Shown here: positions 17,641 through 25,422 of the stretch, piece by piece | Position numbering within the stretch: the stretch's first letter is position 1 | How the letters are laid out: each line of letters begins with the position of its first letter | Assembly (NCBI RefSeq): GCF_019970045.1 | Contig: NZ_JAHXYI010000004.1 | Location: forward strand, 186,001 to 250,000 | Reading direction: 5' to 3' | DNA: 64,000 nt | Source of the DNA: Chryseobacterium sp. GVT01B | GTDB taxonomy: Bacteria > Bacteroidota > Bacteroidia > Flavobacteriales > Weeksellaceae | Made by a program: the position numbers and the translations under genes | Notes under the pieces: generated by a model | What the model was told of the DNA's origin: nothing | Database searches by the model: none | What the model saw: the letters and a program-made list of their open reading frames with translations, nothing else

Positions 17641-18519
17641 TTAAAAGCTTCTGAAGTTTGTAGGTTTAAAAAAATATCGTGCGGTTTTAGTTTCCTGAGC
17701 ATCGATATCCAGATCATACCATGGTGTAAAATAAGGATTAAAAGGATTGGAGAGTACATGAATAGATTGTGCCGGTGTAAATCCTTCACTCAATAAAAAC
17801 AAGCTTTTCCCTTCTTTATTCTTACAGACACCTGAAATAAAAACAATATGTCCCGGACTTCCCGGTGTGATCAGAATATCTCCGGTTTTCAGGTCAGAAT
17901 TTTTTGCAACGGGTTTTGTTTCTTTATTTAATGAAATCGTTCCCGCATAATTAAAAATTAGATCCAGATAATTTCTGAAACTCTGATAAGAATCATCAAA
18001 AACAGTAGTCTTTCTAAAGCTCACCGAATTTCCATTGACAAAAGCTCTTGTTCCGTTTTTGTAGTCATTCCAGCTGAGGAGGTCACCACTGGTAAAATGA
18101 AATTTGATTTCGTCAAACTTTTTCGCCTTATAAAGATACTCTGCTCTCATACGGATGGCAGCATCAGCGCATTGCTGCAAGTCTTTATTTCCGGTATCAA
18201 TATCAAAAACAGCTTCATGAAGATGCTGGGTAGAAATAGGAGTACCATCATATTTCAGAATTTGACTGTTGTAAGGTTTCAGCTTGAAATTTTCAATGAA
18301 ATATCCAAAAGAACCAGATTTTTCTTCAATCCATTCATATCCCTCGGGAGGAGAAAATCTTTCCCGAATGGTATTTTTATCCTTATGAATCTTTGCAGAG
18401 CTTTTTGCCGTTAAATTTTCATTATGATCAGGCTCAGCCAGTAAGCGGTCTGATAATTTTTCTTTCGTACAGTTTGTAAGAATAAGAAGCGCTGTGATTC
18501 CCGTGATGATTTTTTTCAT
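17641..18519 (-). CDS. DUF4846 lipoprotein
   Basis: This 292-aa protein has a lipobox ending in Cys17 (LILTNC), so it is a lipid-anchored envelope protein. The body matches DUF4846 (PF16138): RFSPPEGYEW near residue 55, the LKPYNSQILKYDG strand, then the hallmark DLQQCADAAIRMRAEYLY at 113-130 and a C-terminal GDILITPGSPGHIVFI segment. The latter resembles the catalytic His region of NlpC/P60- or CHAP-like folds, but the function of the family is not established. Single gene on its strand; ATG at 18519. Confidence 0.9.
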   Translation of the reverse strand: MKKIITGITALLILTNCTKEKLSDRLLAEPDHNENLTAKSSAKIHKDKNTIRERFSPPEGYEWIEEKSGSFGYFIENFKLKPYNSQILKYDGTPISTQHLHEAVFDIDTGNKDLQQCADAAIRMRAEYLYKAKKFDEIKFHFTSGDLLSWNDYKNGTRAFVNGNSVSFRKTTVFDDSYQSFRNYLDLIFNYAGTISLNKETKPVAKNSDLKTGDILITPGSPGHIVFISGVCKNKEGKSLFLLSEGFTPAQSIHVLSNPFNPYFTPWYDLDIDAQETKTARYFFKPTNFRSF

Positions 18520-18602
18520 GCGTTTTTAGTTAACACAAATATCTTTTTTTTCCACGTACCAACAAATAAAGTTCTGAAAATCTGCAATATTTAACTTTTG
18601 TT

Positions 18603-18944
18603 TTAGGCTTTTTCTTTTTCAGGAATCAGTAATTTACCCCAATCATTCAGCTGCCAAAGAATTTTTACCAGCTGATCACCTAGTGGTGTTAAAGTATATT
18701 CAACTCTTGGAGGAAGTTCATTAAAAGACTGTTTCGTTAAAATGCCGTCATCTACCATTTCCGTCAACTGCTGATTCAAAACTCTACGATCCACTTTAGC
18801 GATACCACGCAGGAATTCACTCGGACGTTTTTTTCCTTCATTGATTTGCCAAACGATAGGGATTTTCCATTTTCCGCTGATGGTATTCACTGCGACTTCC
18901 AACGGGCAAATTTTATTTTCTTCAGCTCTCTCCTTTGTTTCCAT
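18603..18944 (-). CDS. HxlR-family winged-helix transcriptional regulator
   Basis: This 113-aa protein carries the HxlR-type winged HTH: CPLEVAVNTISGKWKIPIVW near the N-terminus, RPSEFLRGIAKVDRRVLNQQL as recognition helix, and the wing PPRVEYTLTPLGDQL. Cys near residue 12 sits where HxlR-type redox or aldehyde sensors have their reactive cysteine, so thiol-based sensing is possible. I start at the ATG at 18944; a longer in-frame extension lacks homology. It is divergent from the AlkD-like gene (95-bp spacer), which is a plausible target. Confidence 0.92.
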   Translation of the reverse strand: METKERAEENKICPLEVAVNTISGKWKIPIVWQINEGKKRPSEFLRGIAKVDRRVLNQQLTEMVDDGILTKQSFNELPPRVEYTLTPLGDQLVKILWQLNDWGKLLIPEKEKA

Positions 18945-19039
18945 AAAATTGACTTTTTTATCCCTATGGGTGAAAAATATGCGGTATTGCTTTTGTCCGC
19001 CTGATTTCAGACTTTTGTAAAGATAATCATTAAAATAGT

Positions 19040-19840
19040 ATGGCTGAAAAACGAAAAGGCGCACGTTCCATCAAAGATATTCCACCGGATATTTTAGAAC
19101 AGCTGAACCGCGGAGAAATTGAAACCGCCAATCTTACAGAATGGCTGGCAGTAGATCAAAAACTCTTGTTGGAGAATTTACTTCAACAGAATAACAGGAT
19201 TGATTATTTAAAACCCGTCTTAGAAAATGTAGATCAACTCAAAAAACAAACGGTCAATACTCTCAACGAAGCTATTGGAGTTGGACTTTTGATTTTAGCC
19301 AGAAAAAATAATGATGATGAATTTCTATCGAAGCTTGCAACCCATCCGGCAGATCTCGTGCGTTGCTGGTCAGCTTATACCATTGGAAGGAATAATGAGT
19401 TGAAGCTTAAAGAAAAATTAAAAAGTATCCAGTCTTTCGCTACCGATTCTCATTTCGGAGTGAGGGAAATCTGCTGGATGACGGTACGTCCGGATATTTC
19501 AAAAAATCTTGATGAAAGTTTATCTATTTTATCAGAATGGACGAAGCATGACAATGAAAATGTAAGACGTTTTGCCAGTGAATCTACCCGGCCGAGAGGA
19601 GTCTGGTGTGAACATATTGATGCTTTGAAACAAAATCCTGGACTAGGACTGGAAATTTTAGAACCTTTACGATCAGATTCATCCCGGTATGTACAGGACA
19701 GTGTCGGTAATTGGTTGAATGATGCTAGCAAATCTCAACCTGAATTTGTGGTAGAAATTTGTGATGAATGGCTTCGTGAAAGTCTAACAAAAGAAACCCA
19801 ATATATCGTAAAGAAAGCCTTGCGGACTATCAAAAAGTAA
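19040..19840 (+). CDS. DNA alkylation repair protein, HEAT-repeat (AlkC/AlkD-like)
   Basis: This 266-aa all-alpha protein is built of HEAT-like repeats and fits the DNA alkylation repair family (PF08713). Members excise N3- and N7-alkylpurines by cradling the duplex instead of flipping the base. The segment SESTRPRGVWCEHI (near residues 177-190) resembles the conserved active-site region seen in AlkC-type proteins. There is no signal peptide. It is divergent from the HxlR regulator and followed directly by the DnaA-box region. The exact subfamily (AlkC or AlkD) is uncertain. Confidence 0.8.
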   Translation: MAEKRKGARSIKDIPPDILEQLNRGEIETANLTEWLAVDQKLLLENLLQQNNRIDYLKPVLENVDQLKKQTVNTLNEAIGVGLLILARKNNDDEFLSKLATHPADLVRCWSAYTIGRNNELKLKEKLKSIQSFATDSHFGVREICWMTVRPDISKNLDESLSILSEWTKHDNENVRRFASESTRPRGVWCEHIDALKQNPGLGLEILEPLRSDSSRYVQDSVGNWLNDASKSQPEFVVEICDEWLRESLTKETQYIVKKALRTIKK

Positions 19841-20163
19841 GAGTTATCCACAAAATAAAAATGTTGATTTAGTTTTTGGTTACATAGGTCGCAGATTTAC
19901 ATAGTTTTACATCATATTTTCATATTCCTTTTTTTCTTGGAACTGCCTTTGTTTGCTTAATTTTTACATGAAAAAGAACATTGAGATATTCTCAATATTA
20001 ACTATATGTTAATGAGAAAAAGTTATCCACAATATGAGTTTTCAGTTAATGTGGATTCTATCTGTCACTAAATTAATAGTTTAAATGAGAATTAAAAAAA
20101 AGGTTTCAAAATACAGTATTTTCTTCACTGAAAAAAAAGTTATCCACAATATGGGATTTTGCC
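19841..20163. other. Candidate chromosomal replication origin: three perfect DnaA boxes in an A+T-rich gap
   Basis: This 323-bp gap holds three exact copies of the DnaA box TTATCCACA, at 19844-19852, 20023-20031 and 20140-20148, all on the plus strand. The last two share the longer context AAGTTATCCACAATATG. The sequence between them is very A+T-rich and contains the dyad TGAGATATTCTCA (19982-19994), a possible unwinding region. A weaker inverse box, TGTGGATTC, is at 20049-20057. The strongly expressed genes on the left (recA, htpG, gapA, pfkA) run leftward and those on the right (HMG-CoA reductase, sucC) run rightward, as expected around an origin. dnaA is not adjacent. The role is inferred. 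Confidence 0.55.
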
Positions 20164-20922
20164 TTACCATTTTTCTGTCAAATACTTCCAGTATCTTTTC
20201 GGGACATGCTGAATATGAAGTTTCATATTCTTTCGTTCTACAATATTGGTTTTAGTAAAATATCGCTGCCAAAGCACCTGATAATTCATCTCTTCATCAT
20301 GAAACTTTTGCTGGTACTTATTGAAATCCGGTTTTTCATCAGGGTAGAAGAATTCGCAGTTTTCCAGATCGTAAAAAATGCCGTAATTTCTCCTCAGATC
20401 ATAGATCATCCATTTCTGATCCTGATAACGGTCATTAAAATGTTTTCGGATCAACGGAAGAACGTTGAAATCGGGATCTATTTTGGAAAAGAAAACACCA
20501 TCTTTCATTTTTTCAAAGCGGACAAAAGCAGTCATTCTGTGCCTTTCCCTATCAACCGATTTACAGATTTTTGAAATTTGTAGAATATTGTTGTCTGCAA
20601 AGTTTTCAAGAATATTTTCTCCGGGATGTTTGATGGATTGTCTGACGGCAGACAGGATAAGGTTTTCAAGATCCGGATCTTCTGATAAAAAAACTTTTAA
20701 AAGCTTATGAATACCCACTTTCCCAATATTCTGCTCCAGTTTGTTGAGAACCCGCTCAGACTTTTCTGTTTGCGTAATGACTTCGTGGATTTCAGCAAAA
20801 ATATTTTCCTGATGAAATCTTTCTCTGCTGGCAATTTCCACATCTTTATAACGATATTCAAAAACTTCAAATACCGCAGTAAAAAGACCGTCAAAACTTC
20901 CATCGTAGAGTAGGGTTGTCAT
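20164..20922 (-). CDS. TIGR03915-family putative DNA repair protein
   Basis: This 252-aa soluble protein matches the TIGR03915 family. It opens with the characteristic LLYDGSFDGLFTAVFE, and the middle has DRERHRMTAFVRFEKMKDG and the end WQRYFTKTNI..RKNMKLHIQHVPKRYWKYL. The family almost always sits beside a TIGR03916 radical-SAM protein, as it does here (128 bp downstream, same strand). It is thought to act in DNA repair or modification, but the activity is not established. No catalytic motif can be assigned from the sequence alone. Confidence 0.9.
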   Translation of the reverse strand: MTTLLYDGSFDGLFTAVFEVFEYRYKDVEIASRERFHQENIFAEIHEVITQTEKSERVLNKLEQNIGKVGIHKLLKVFLSEDPDLENLILSAVRQSIKHPGENILENFADNNILQISKICKSVDRERHRMTAFVRFEKMKDGVFFSKIDPDFNVLPLIRKHFNDRYQDQKWMIYDLRRNYGIFYDLENCEFFYPDEKPDFNKYQQKFHDEEMNYQVLWQRYFTKTNIVERKNMKLHIQHVPKRYWKYLTEKW

Positions 20923-20952
20923 TATTAATTTTAAAATTTAGTTGTGCTGCCT

Positions 20953-20985
20953 GTCATTCTGAGATTCTTCCTTCGTCAGAATGAC
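20953..20985. repeat. TCATTCTGA inverted repeat, short copy
   Basis: GTCATTCTGA (20953-20962) and TCAGAATGAC (20976-20985) form a perfect 10-bp inverted repeat enclosing GATTCTTCCTTCG. It shares both arms and the inner ATTCTTCCTTCG with the longer copy at 53451-53530. It lies between the TIGR03916 and TIGR03915 genes. Confidence 0.85.
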
Positions 20986-21050
20986 AAAAGTGCTGTTTTA
21001 TCGAAGCAATAAATTAGTGATCATTTATGAGAAAATCGTGTAGTTTGTGT

Positions 21051-22310
21051 TTAAAACAATGTCAGTTGTTGTGAGAATTGATTGTGAAACTTTGAAGAAC
21101 TCCCACCAATCAACAGCTTTCTAAAATTTTTATCCGTTAAATATTTCAGGTAGGAATTCCCTGCATTGAAATCAATAAAATATTTTGCCCGGTTGACAGC
21201 TGCTCCCAGTTTTTTTAAATGATCCATCGTTAAAACCTGAAAACGTCTTGCACTGATAATTTTTTGAGCCGTTTTTACCCCAATTCCCGGAATTCTTAAA
21301 ATTGTTCGATATTCTGCAGTCTGAAGATTTACCGGAAACTGATCAAGATTTCGTAATGCCCAGCTTAATTTCGGATCCATTTCCAGATCAAGGAAAGGAA
21401 CATTCGGATCTAAAATTTCCTCAGCTTTAAAGCCATAAAATCTCATCAGCCAATCCGACTGATACAATCGGTTTTCACGAAGCATTGGAACCTCAGTTGT
21501 TAAAGAAGGTAATCTCTGATCTTCCAGAACCGGAACATATCCGGAATAATAAACTCTTTTGAGATTAAAATTTTTATAAAAATGATCGGCAACTTTAATG
21601 ATCTGCAGGTCGTTTTCATTGGTTGCTCCTACAATCATCTGTGTAGACTGTCCTGCCGGAGCAAACTTTGGTACTTTTTTCAGAACTTTCTTTTCATCCT
21701 TATATTGAATGATCCCTTTTTGAATATACCGCATAGGACTGATCATATCTTGCCTATTCTTTTCAGGAGCCAGCAATTTTAATCCGCTTTCTGTAGGAAT
21801 TTCAATGTTTACGGACAAACGGTCTGCATACAAAGCCGCTTCCTGCATCAGATCATCACTTGCCCCGGGAATAGATTTCAGATGAATATACCCATTAAAA
21901 TTTTCTTCCAGACGCAGCTTTTTGGCAACTCTCACCAGCCGTTCCATTGTTGTATCTGCATTTTTGAAAATTCCTGAGCTTAGAAATAATCCTTCAATAT
22001 AATTTCTCCGGTAAAAATTAATTGTAAGATCCACGACTTCTTCTACCGTAAAAGCAGCTCTTTTAATATCATTTGAACTTCTGGAAACACAGTATGCACA
22101 ATCGTAGATACAGTGATTGGTTAATAAAATTTTAAGCAAAGAAACACATCGTCCATCTTCCGTATAAGTATGACAAATGCCACTTGCGGAACTGTCTCCT
22201 AAAGCTCCTTTTTTATTCTTTCTTGAGCCTCCGCTTGATGAGCAGGAAACATCATATTTCGCTGCATCAGCAAGGATTTCAAGCTTTTCTTTAAGGCGGT
22301 CAAAATTCAT
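21051..22310 (-). CDS. TIGR03916-family radical-SAM protein, putative DNA modification/repair
   Basis: In this 419-aa protein the 4Fe-4S site of radical-SAM enzymes is C67-x3-C71-x2-C74 (NHCIYDCAYC), and further cysteines (C23, C46, C55) lie just before it. A helix-hairpin-helix DNA-binding motif, TILRIPGIGVKTAQKI, sits at about 336-352, so the enzyme should work on DNA. The pairing with the TIGR03915 gene upstream is conserved in many bacteria. The reaction is unknown. The start MNFDRLKEKLEIL at 22310 is the usual one. Confidence 0.93.
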   Translation of the reverse strand: MNFDRLKEKLEILADAAKYDVSCSSSGGSRKNKKGALGDSSASGICHTYTEDGRCVSLLKILLTNHCIYDCAYCVSRSSNDIKRAAFTVEEVVDLTINFYRRNYIEGLFLSSGIFKNADTTMERLVRVAKKLRLEENFNGYIHLKSIPGASDDLMQEAALYADRLSVNIEIPTESGLKLLAPEKNRQDMISPMRYIQKGIIQYKDEKKVLKKVPKFAPAGQSTQMIVGATNENDLQIIKVADHFYKNFNLKRVYYSGYVPVLEDQRLPSLTTEVPMLRENRLYQSDWLMRFYGFKAEEILDPNVPFLDLEMDPKLSWALRNLDQFPVNLQTAEYRTILRIPGIGVKTAQKIISARRFQVLTMDHLKKLGAAVNRAKYFIDFNAGNSYLKYLTDKNFRKLLIGGSSSKFHNQFSQQLTLF

Positions 22311-22466
22311 ATGTTTAAGTGATTGATCTGTTTTGTATCAATATTATAATTTTATATTGTTCAAATTTAGTTCCAAAATTGATAAAAGTCAATCTTTTTT
22401 CATAGAAGTTATCAACAAAAAAGAGTCTCAAAATCATTATATTTACGGCTCATTAAAGTTTATATC

Positions 22467-23795
22467 ATGAATCATAAACCAATCGAAGGTTTTTCCAAGC
22501 TTCCAAAGCAGGGGAAAATCGACTGGCTCGTAAACGAATATCTTGAAGGAAACCAGGAATATCAAAATATATTAAAACAATACTGGAACGATGATGCAGA
22601 GCTTCAGAAACTTCACGATGAGTTTTCTGAAAATACGATCTCCAATTTTTATATGCCCTACGGAATTGCCCCGAACTTTTTGATCGATGGAAAGCTGCTG
22701 GCACTTCCAATGGCCGTTGAAGAAAGCTCTGTAGTTGCTGCCGCTTCCAAAGCTGCAAAATTCTGGATCGATAAAGGAGGTTTTAAAACAACGATTATCA
22801 ACACTGAAAAACTGGGGCACACCCATTTTATTTTTAATGTTGAATCTCATAAATTATTACATTTCTTTAATTTCAGTTTAAAGAAAAAATTACTTGAAGC
22901 GACAGAAGATATCACATCGAACATGAGAAAACGCGGCGGTGGTATTTTAAATATCAATCTGGTGGATAAAACTGCAGAAATGCCGAATTATTACCAGCTG
23001 AAAGCAAGCTTTGATACGGTAGATTCTATGGGAGCGAACTTTATCAACTCATGTCTTGAGCAGTTTGGAAAAACTTTGAGACAGGAAGTGGCAACCAGCG
23101 AAGATTTTACCCAGGAAGAAAAGAATTCATTGCAGATCGTGATGAATATCCTTTCCAATTTTACACCTGATTGTATCGTGAGGGCTGAGGTTTCCTGTAA
23201 AATGGAAGACTTAAAAGACGACAGCGGAATTTCTCCTGAAGAATTTGCTTCTAAATTCAAACAGGCAGTTGCTATTGCTGAAATTGAACCTTACCGCGCA
23301 ACTACTCATAATAAAGGAGTGATGAATGGCGTAGATGCTGTTGTAATTGCTACCGGGAATGACTTCAGAGCAACAGAAGCCTGTGCACATGCTTATGCTG
23401 CAAGAGACGGACAATACAGATCTTTGACACACTGTACAACAGACAATGGCATTTTCAGATTCTGGATTGATCTACCTATTTCTGTAGGAGTTGTAGGAGG
23501 GCTTACGAATCTTCACCCATTGGTAAAATTTTCTTTGGCTCTTCTTGGAAAACCTTCTGCTCAGGAGCTTATGAGTATTCTTGCCGTTTCAGGTCTTGCA
23601 CAGAACTTTGGTGCATTGCGTTCATTGGTGACCACAGGAATCCAGAAAGGTCATATGAAAATGCACTTATTGAATATTCTGAACCAATTGGGTGCTACAG
23701 AAGAGGAAAAGCAGCACTTTGTAACGTATTTCAAAGATAAGACAGTGAGCCATCACGAGGTGATCAATGAATTTAACAGAATGAGAGGAAACTAA
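22467..23795 (+). CDS. Hydroxymethylglutaryl-CoA reductase, class II
   Basis: This 442-aa cytosolic enzyme reduces HMG-CoA to mevalonate for isoprenoid synthesis. Class II features are visible: the catalytic Glu pair in VEESSVVAAASKAA (residues 84-97), TTHNKG with the catalytic Lys, ATGND with the Asp, and GHMKMH with the His. Databases often call this class degradative, but in flavobacteria it serves the biosynthetic mevalonate pathway. The stop codon overlaps the start of the next small gene (TAATG), so it heads a translationally coupled operon of at least five genes. Confidence 0.95.
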   Translation: MNHKPIEGFSKLPKQGKIDWLVNEYLEGNQEYQNILKQYWNDDAELQKLHDEFSENTISNFYMPYGIAPNFLIDGKLLALPMAVEESSVVAAASKAAKFWIDKGGFKTTIINTEKLGHTHFIFNVESHKLLHFFNFSLKKKLLEATEDITSNMRKRGGGILNINLVDKTAEMPNYYQLKASFDTVDSMGANFINSCLEQFGKTLRQEVATSEDFTQEEKNSLQIVMNILSNFTPDCIVRAEVSCKMEDLKDDSGISPEEFASKFKQAVAIAEIEPYRATTHNKGVMNGVDAVVIATGNDFRATEACAHAYAARDGQYRSLTHCTTDNGIFRFWIDLPISVGVVGGLTNLHPLVKFSLALLGKPSAQELMSILAVSGLAQNFGALRSLVTTGIQKGHMKMHLLNILNQLGATEEEKQHFVTYFKDKTVSHHEVINEFNRMRGN

Positions 23796-23962
23796 TGTTA
23801 CAGATCATTTTGCCCATTGGATTCCTTCTTTTTGGATTCTTTTTAAAGAAAACCAACAATGAAGGGTTCAGAAGCTCCAAGAGATTTGCTAATATGTTTA
23901 TTATACTGGGAATCTCTACCTTGGTAGCCAAGTTCATTTTAATGTACTTAAAATCAAAATAG
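23795..23962 (+). CDS. Small two-helix membrane protein, 55 aa
   Basis: This 55-codon gene starts in the TAATG overlap with the HMG-CoA reductase stop and ends in a TAGTG overlap with the next gene. Two hydrophobic segments (residues 3-17, IILPIGFLLFGFF; residues 34-51, MFIILGISTLVAKFILMY) flank a basic loop NNEGFRSSKRF. The double overlap is strong evidence that it is translated. No function is known. Confidence 0.8.
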   Translation: MLQIILPIGFLLFGFFLKKTNNEGFRSSKRFANMFIILGISTLVAKFILMYLKSK

Positions 23963-25032
23963 TGAAAAAGAGTATTGTATTCTTCTTATTGATTTCCGGT
24001 TTAAGTTTTTCTCAGCAGAAAGATTTAAAAATACAGGATTTACAGCCCAAATCAGAAAACTTTGTGTTTCCTGTAGTTACTTATTCTGCAAATCCTTCCG
24101 TGGCCAATAAGATCAATACATTTCTTCAGGTAAACGAACTGGAATATATCCCGAATTCCGGTGGAAATCCTTTTAAGCTGGCTTCTACAGCTACGAATTC
24201 GTATTCCAACTATCTTTACTTTTATGATTGGGAGAAACTGGAAACGCCTAAAAATATCTTAACAATGGGTATTCATGGTGAAGCTTCTGGAGCCTATCCG
24301 GAAGAATTTGAAGATTGGAAGAATTTTGATCTAAGGACTGGAAATTTTATCAATGCTGAAGATTTATTTCGGGCAGAGAGCAGGAAAGCAGTCAATGGTT
24401 TGATTCAAAGTAGAGTAAAAAAGAGAGTGAATGACTTTCTCGTGAAATTAAAATCTGAAAAAAATCCATCAGAGGAAGTTCAGGATCAAATTGCAATGTA
24501 TGAAGATTGTTTCATAGAACATACTTTGAATGGTATCCGGTATTTTTTTGGTAAGGATAAAATTACTTTTGTGGCAGGCAGATGTTCTAATCATGCCATG
24601 CGGGCATTGGACGATCTGGGAAGTCATGAGATTGAATTTACCTATAAAGAACTTGAAAAATACCTGAGCATTTATGGTAAGAATCTGATTTCGGGTTCTG
24701 AAAAGATAGGGCAGACTGGGCCCGGAAATAAATTATATAAAGGGAAAATTGACGGAAAATATCCTGTTATGGTTTTGTTTAACGAAATCAATGAAGACGA
24801 TTCTTTTTCCGCCACTTATTGGTATGATAAGAATAAAAAACCGATTAACTGGAGAGGAGAATTTGTCCATGAACATTTTTCTATCACTGAAGATGATTAT
24901 CATAGCGAAGAACTTAAGGAATGGATACCAAGAGCTTTAATAGAAGCGGATTTGAAAGGAAGTAAAATCATTGGAACCTGGCAGGATTATAAAACAAAAA
25001 AATATTTAACCCTAGAATTAGAAGAGTTATAA
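23962..25032 (+). CDS. Secreted protein of unknown function, 356 aa
   Basis: The GTG at 23962 overlaps the previous stop (TAGTG) and begins a clean signal peptide (residues 1-18, IVFFLLISGLSFSQ). The mature part has an N-terminal region typical of periplasmic DUF3298-type folds (VTYSANPSVANKINTFLQV, then RTGNFINAEDLF), and FTYKELEKYLS further on resembles the same family. A C-terminal ~90-residue extension (GKIDGKYPVMVLFNEINEDDS...) may be a second domain. The assignment to DUF3298 is tentative. Confidence 0.8.
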   Translation: MKKSIVFFLLISGLSFSQQKDLKIQDLQPKSENFVFPVVTYSANPSVANKINTFLQVNELEYIPNSGGNPFKLASTATNSYSNYLYFYDWEKLETPKNILTMGIHGEASGAYPEEFEDWKNFDLRTGNFINAEDLFRAESRKAVNGLIQSRVKKRVNDFLVKLKSEKNPSEEVQDQIAMYEDCFIEHTLNGIRYFFGKDKITFVAGRCSNHAMRALDDLGSHEIEFTYKELEKYLSIYGKNLISGSEKIGQTGPGNKLYKGKIDGKYPVMVLFNEINEDDSFSATYWYDKNKKPINWRGEFVHEHFSITEDDYHSEELKEWIPRALIEADLKGSKIIGTWQDYKTKKYLTLELEEL

Positions 25033-25033
25033 A

Positions 25034-25420
25034 ATGAAAACAATTACTTTAGTTTTTGGAGCGGTTTACGGAATGGTGTCTGTGATCCTGGGTGCATTCG
25101 GAGCGCATGCTTTAAAGAAAATATTAGCTGTGGAGAGGCTAGAAAGCTTTGAAACAGGAGTAAGATATCAGATGTATGCAGCATTTTTCCTGCTGATCAT
25201 CGGATATATCTTAAAATTTGAAACTTCTGCAGAAAAATGGACTTCCATTTTAATGATTGCAGGAACATTGTTGTTCTCTGTAAGCATCTATTTTCTGAGT
25301 ATGCAGGATTATCTAGGGATGAACCTTAAATTCTTAGGACCTATCACTCCGCTTGGAGGGCTGATGATGATCTTAAGCTGGGGAATGCTGATCTTATATT
25401 TTGCTAAAAACAGAATTTAA
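25034..25420 (+). CDS. DUF423 inner-membrane protein
   Basis: This 128-aa protein has four predicted membrane helices. It matches the DUF423 family (YgdD/YwdK-like): the signature GAFGAHALKK at residues 21-30 is followed by FETGVRYQMYAAFFLL, and GPITPLGGLMMILSW lies near the C-terminus. The function is unknown. One base separates it from the previous stop codon and two bases from the next start, so it is in the HMG-CoA reductase operon. Confidence 0.93.
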   Translation: MKTITLVFGAVYGMVSVILGAFGAHALKKILAVERLESFETGVRYQMYAAFFLLIIGYILKFETSAEKWTSILMIAGTLLFSVSIYFLSMQDYLGMNLKFLGPITPLGGLMMILSWGMLILYFAKNRI

Positions 25421-25422
25421 GA

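Noticed and set aside
22400..22408. TTATCAACA before the HMG-CoA reductase gene as a fourth DnaA box.
   Set aside because: It has one mismatch and lies 2.2 kb from the cluster with two genes in between.
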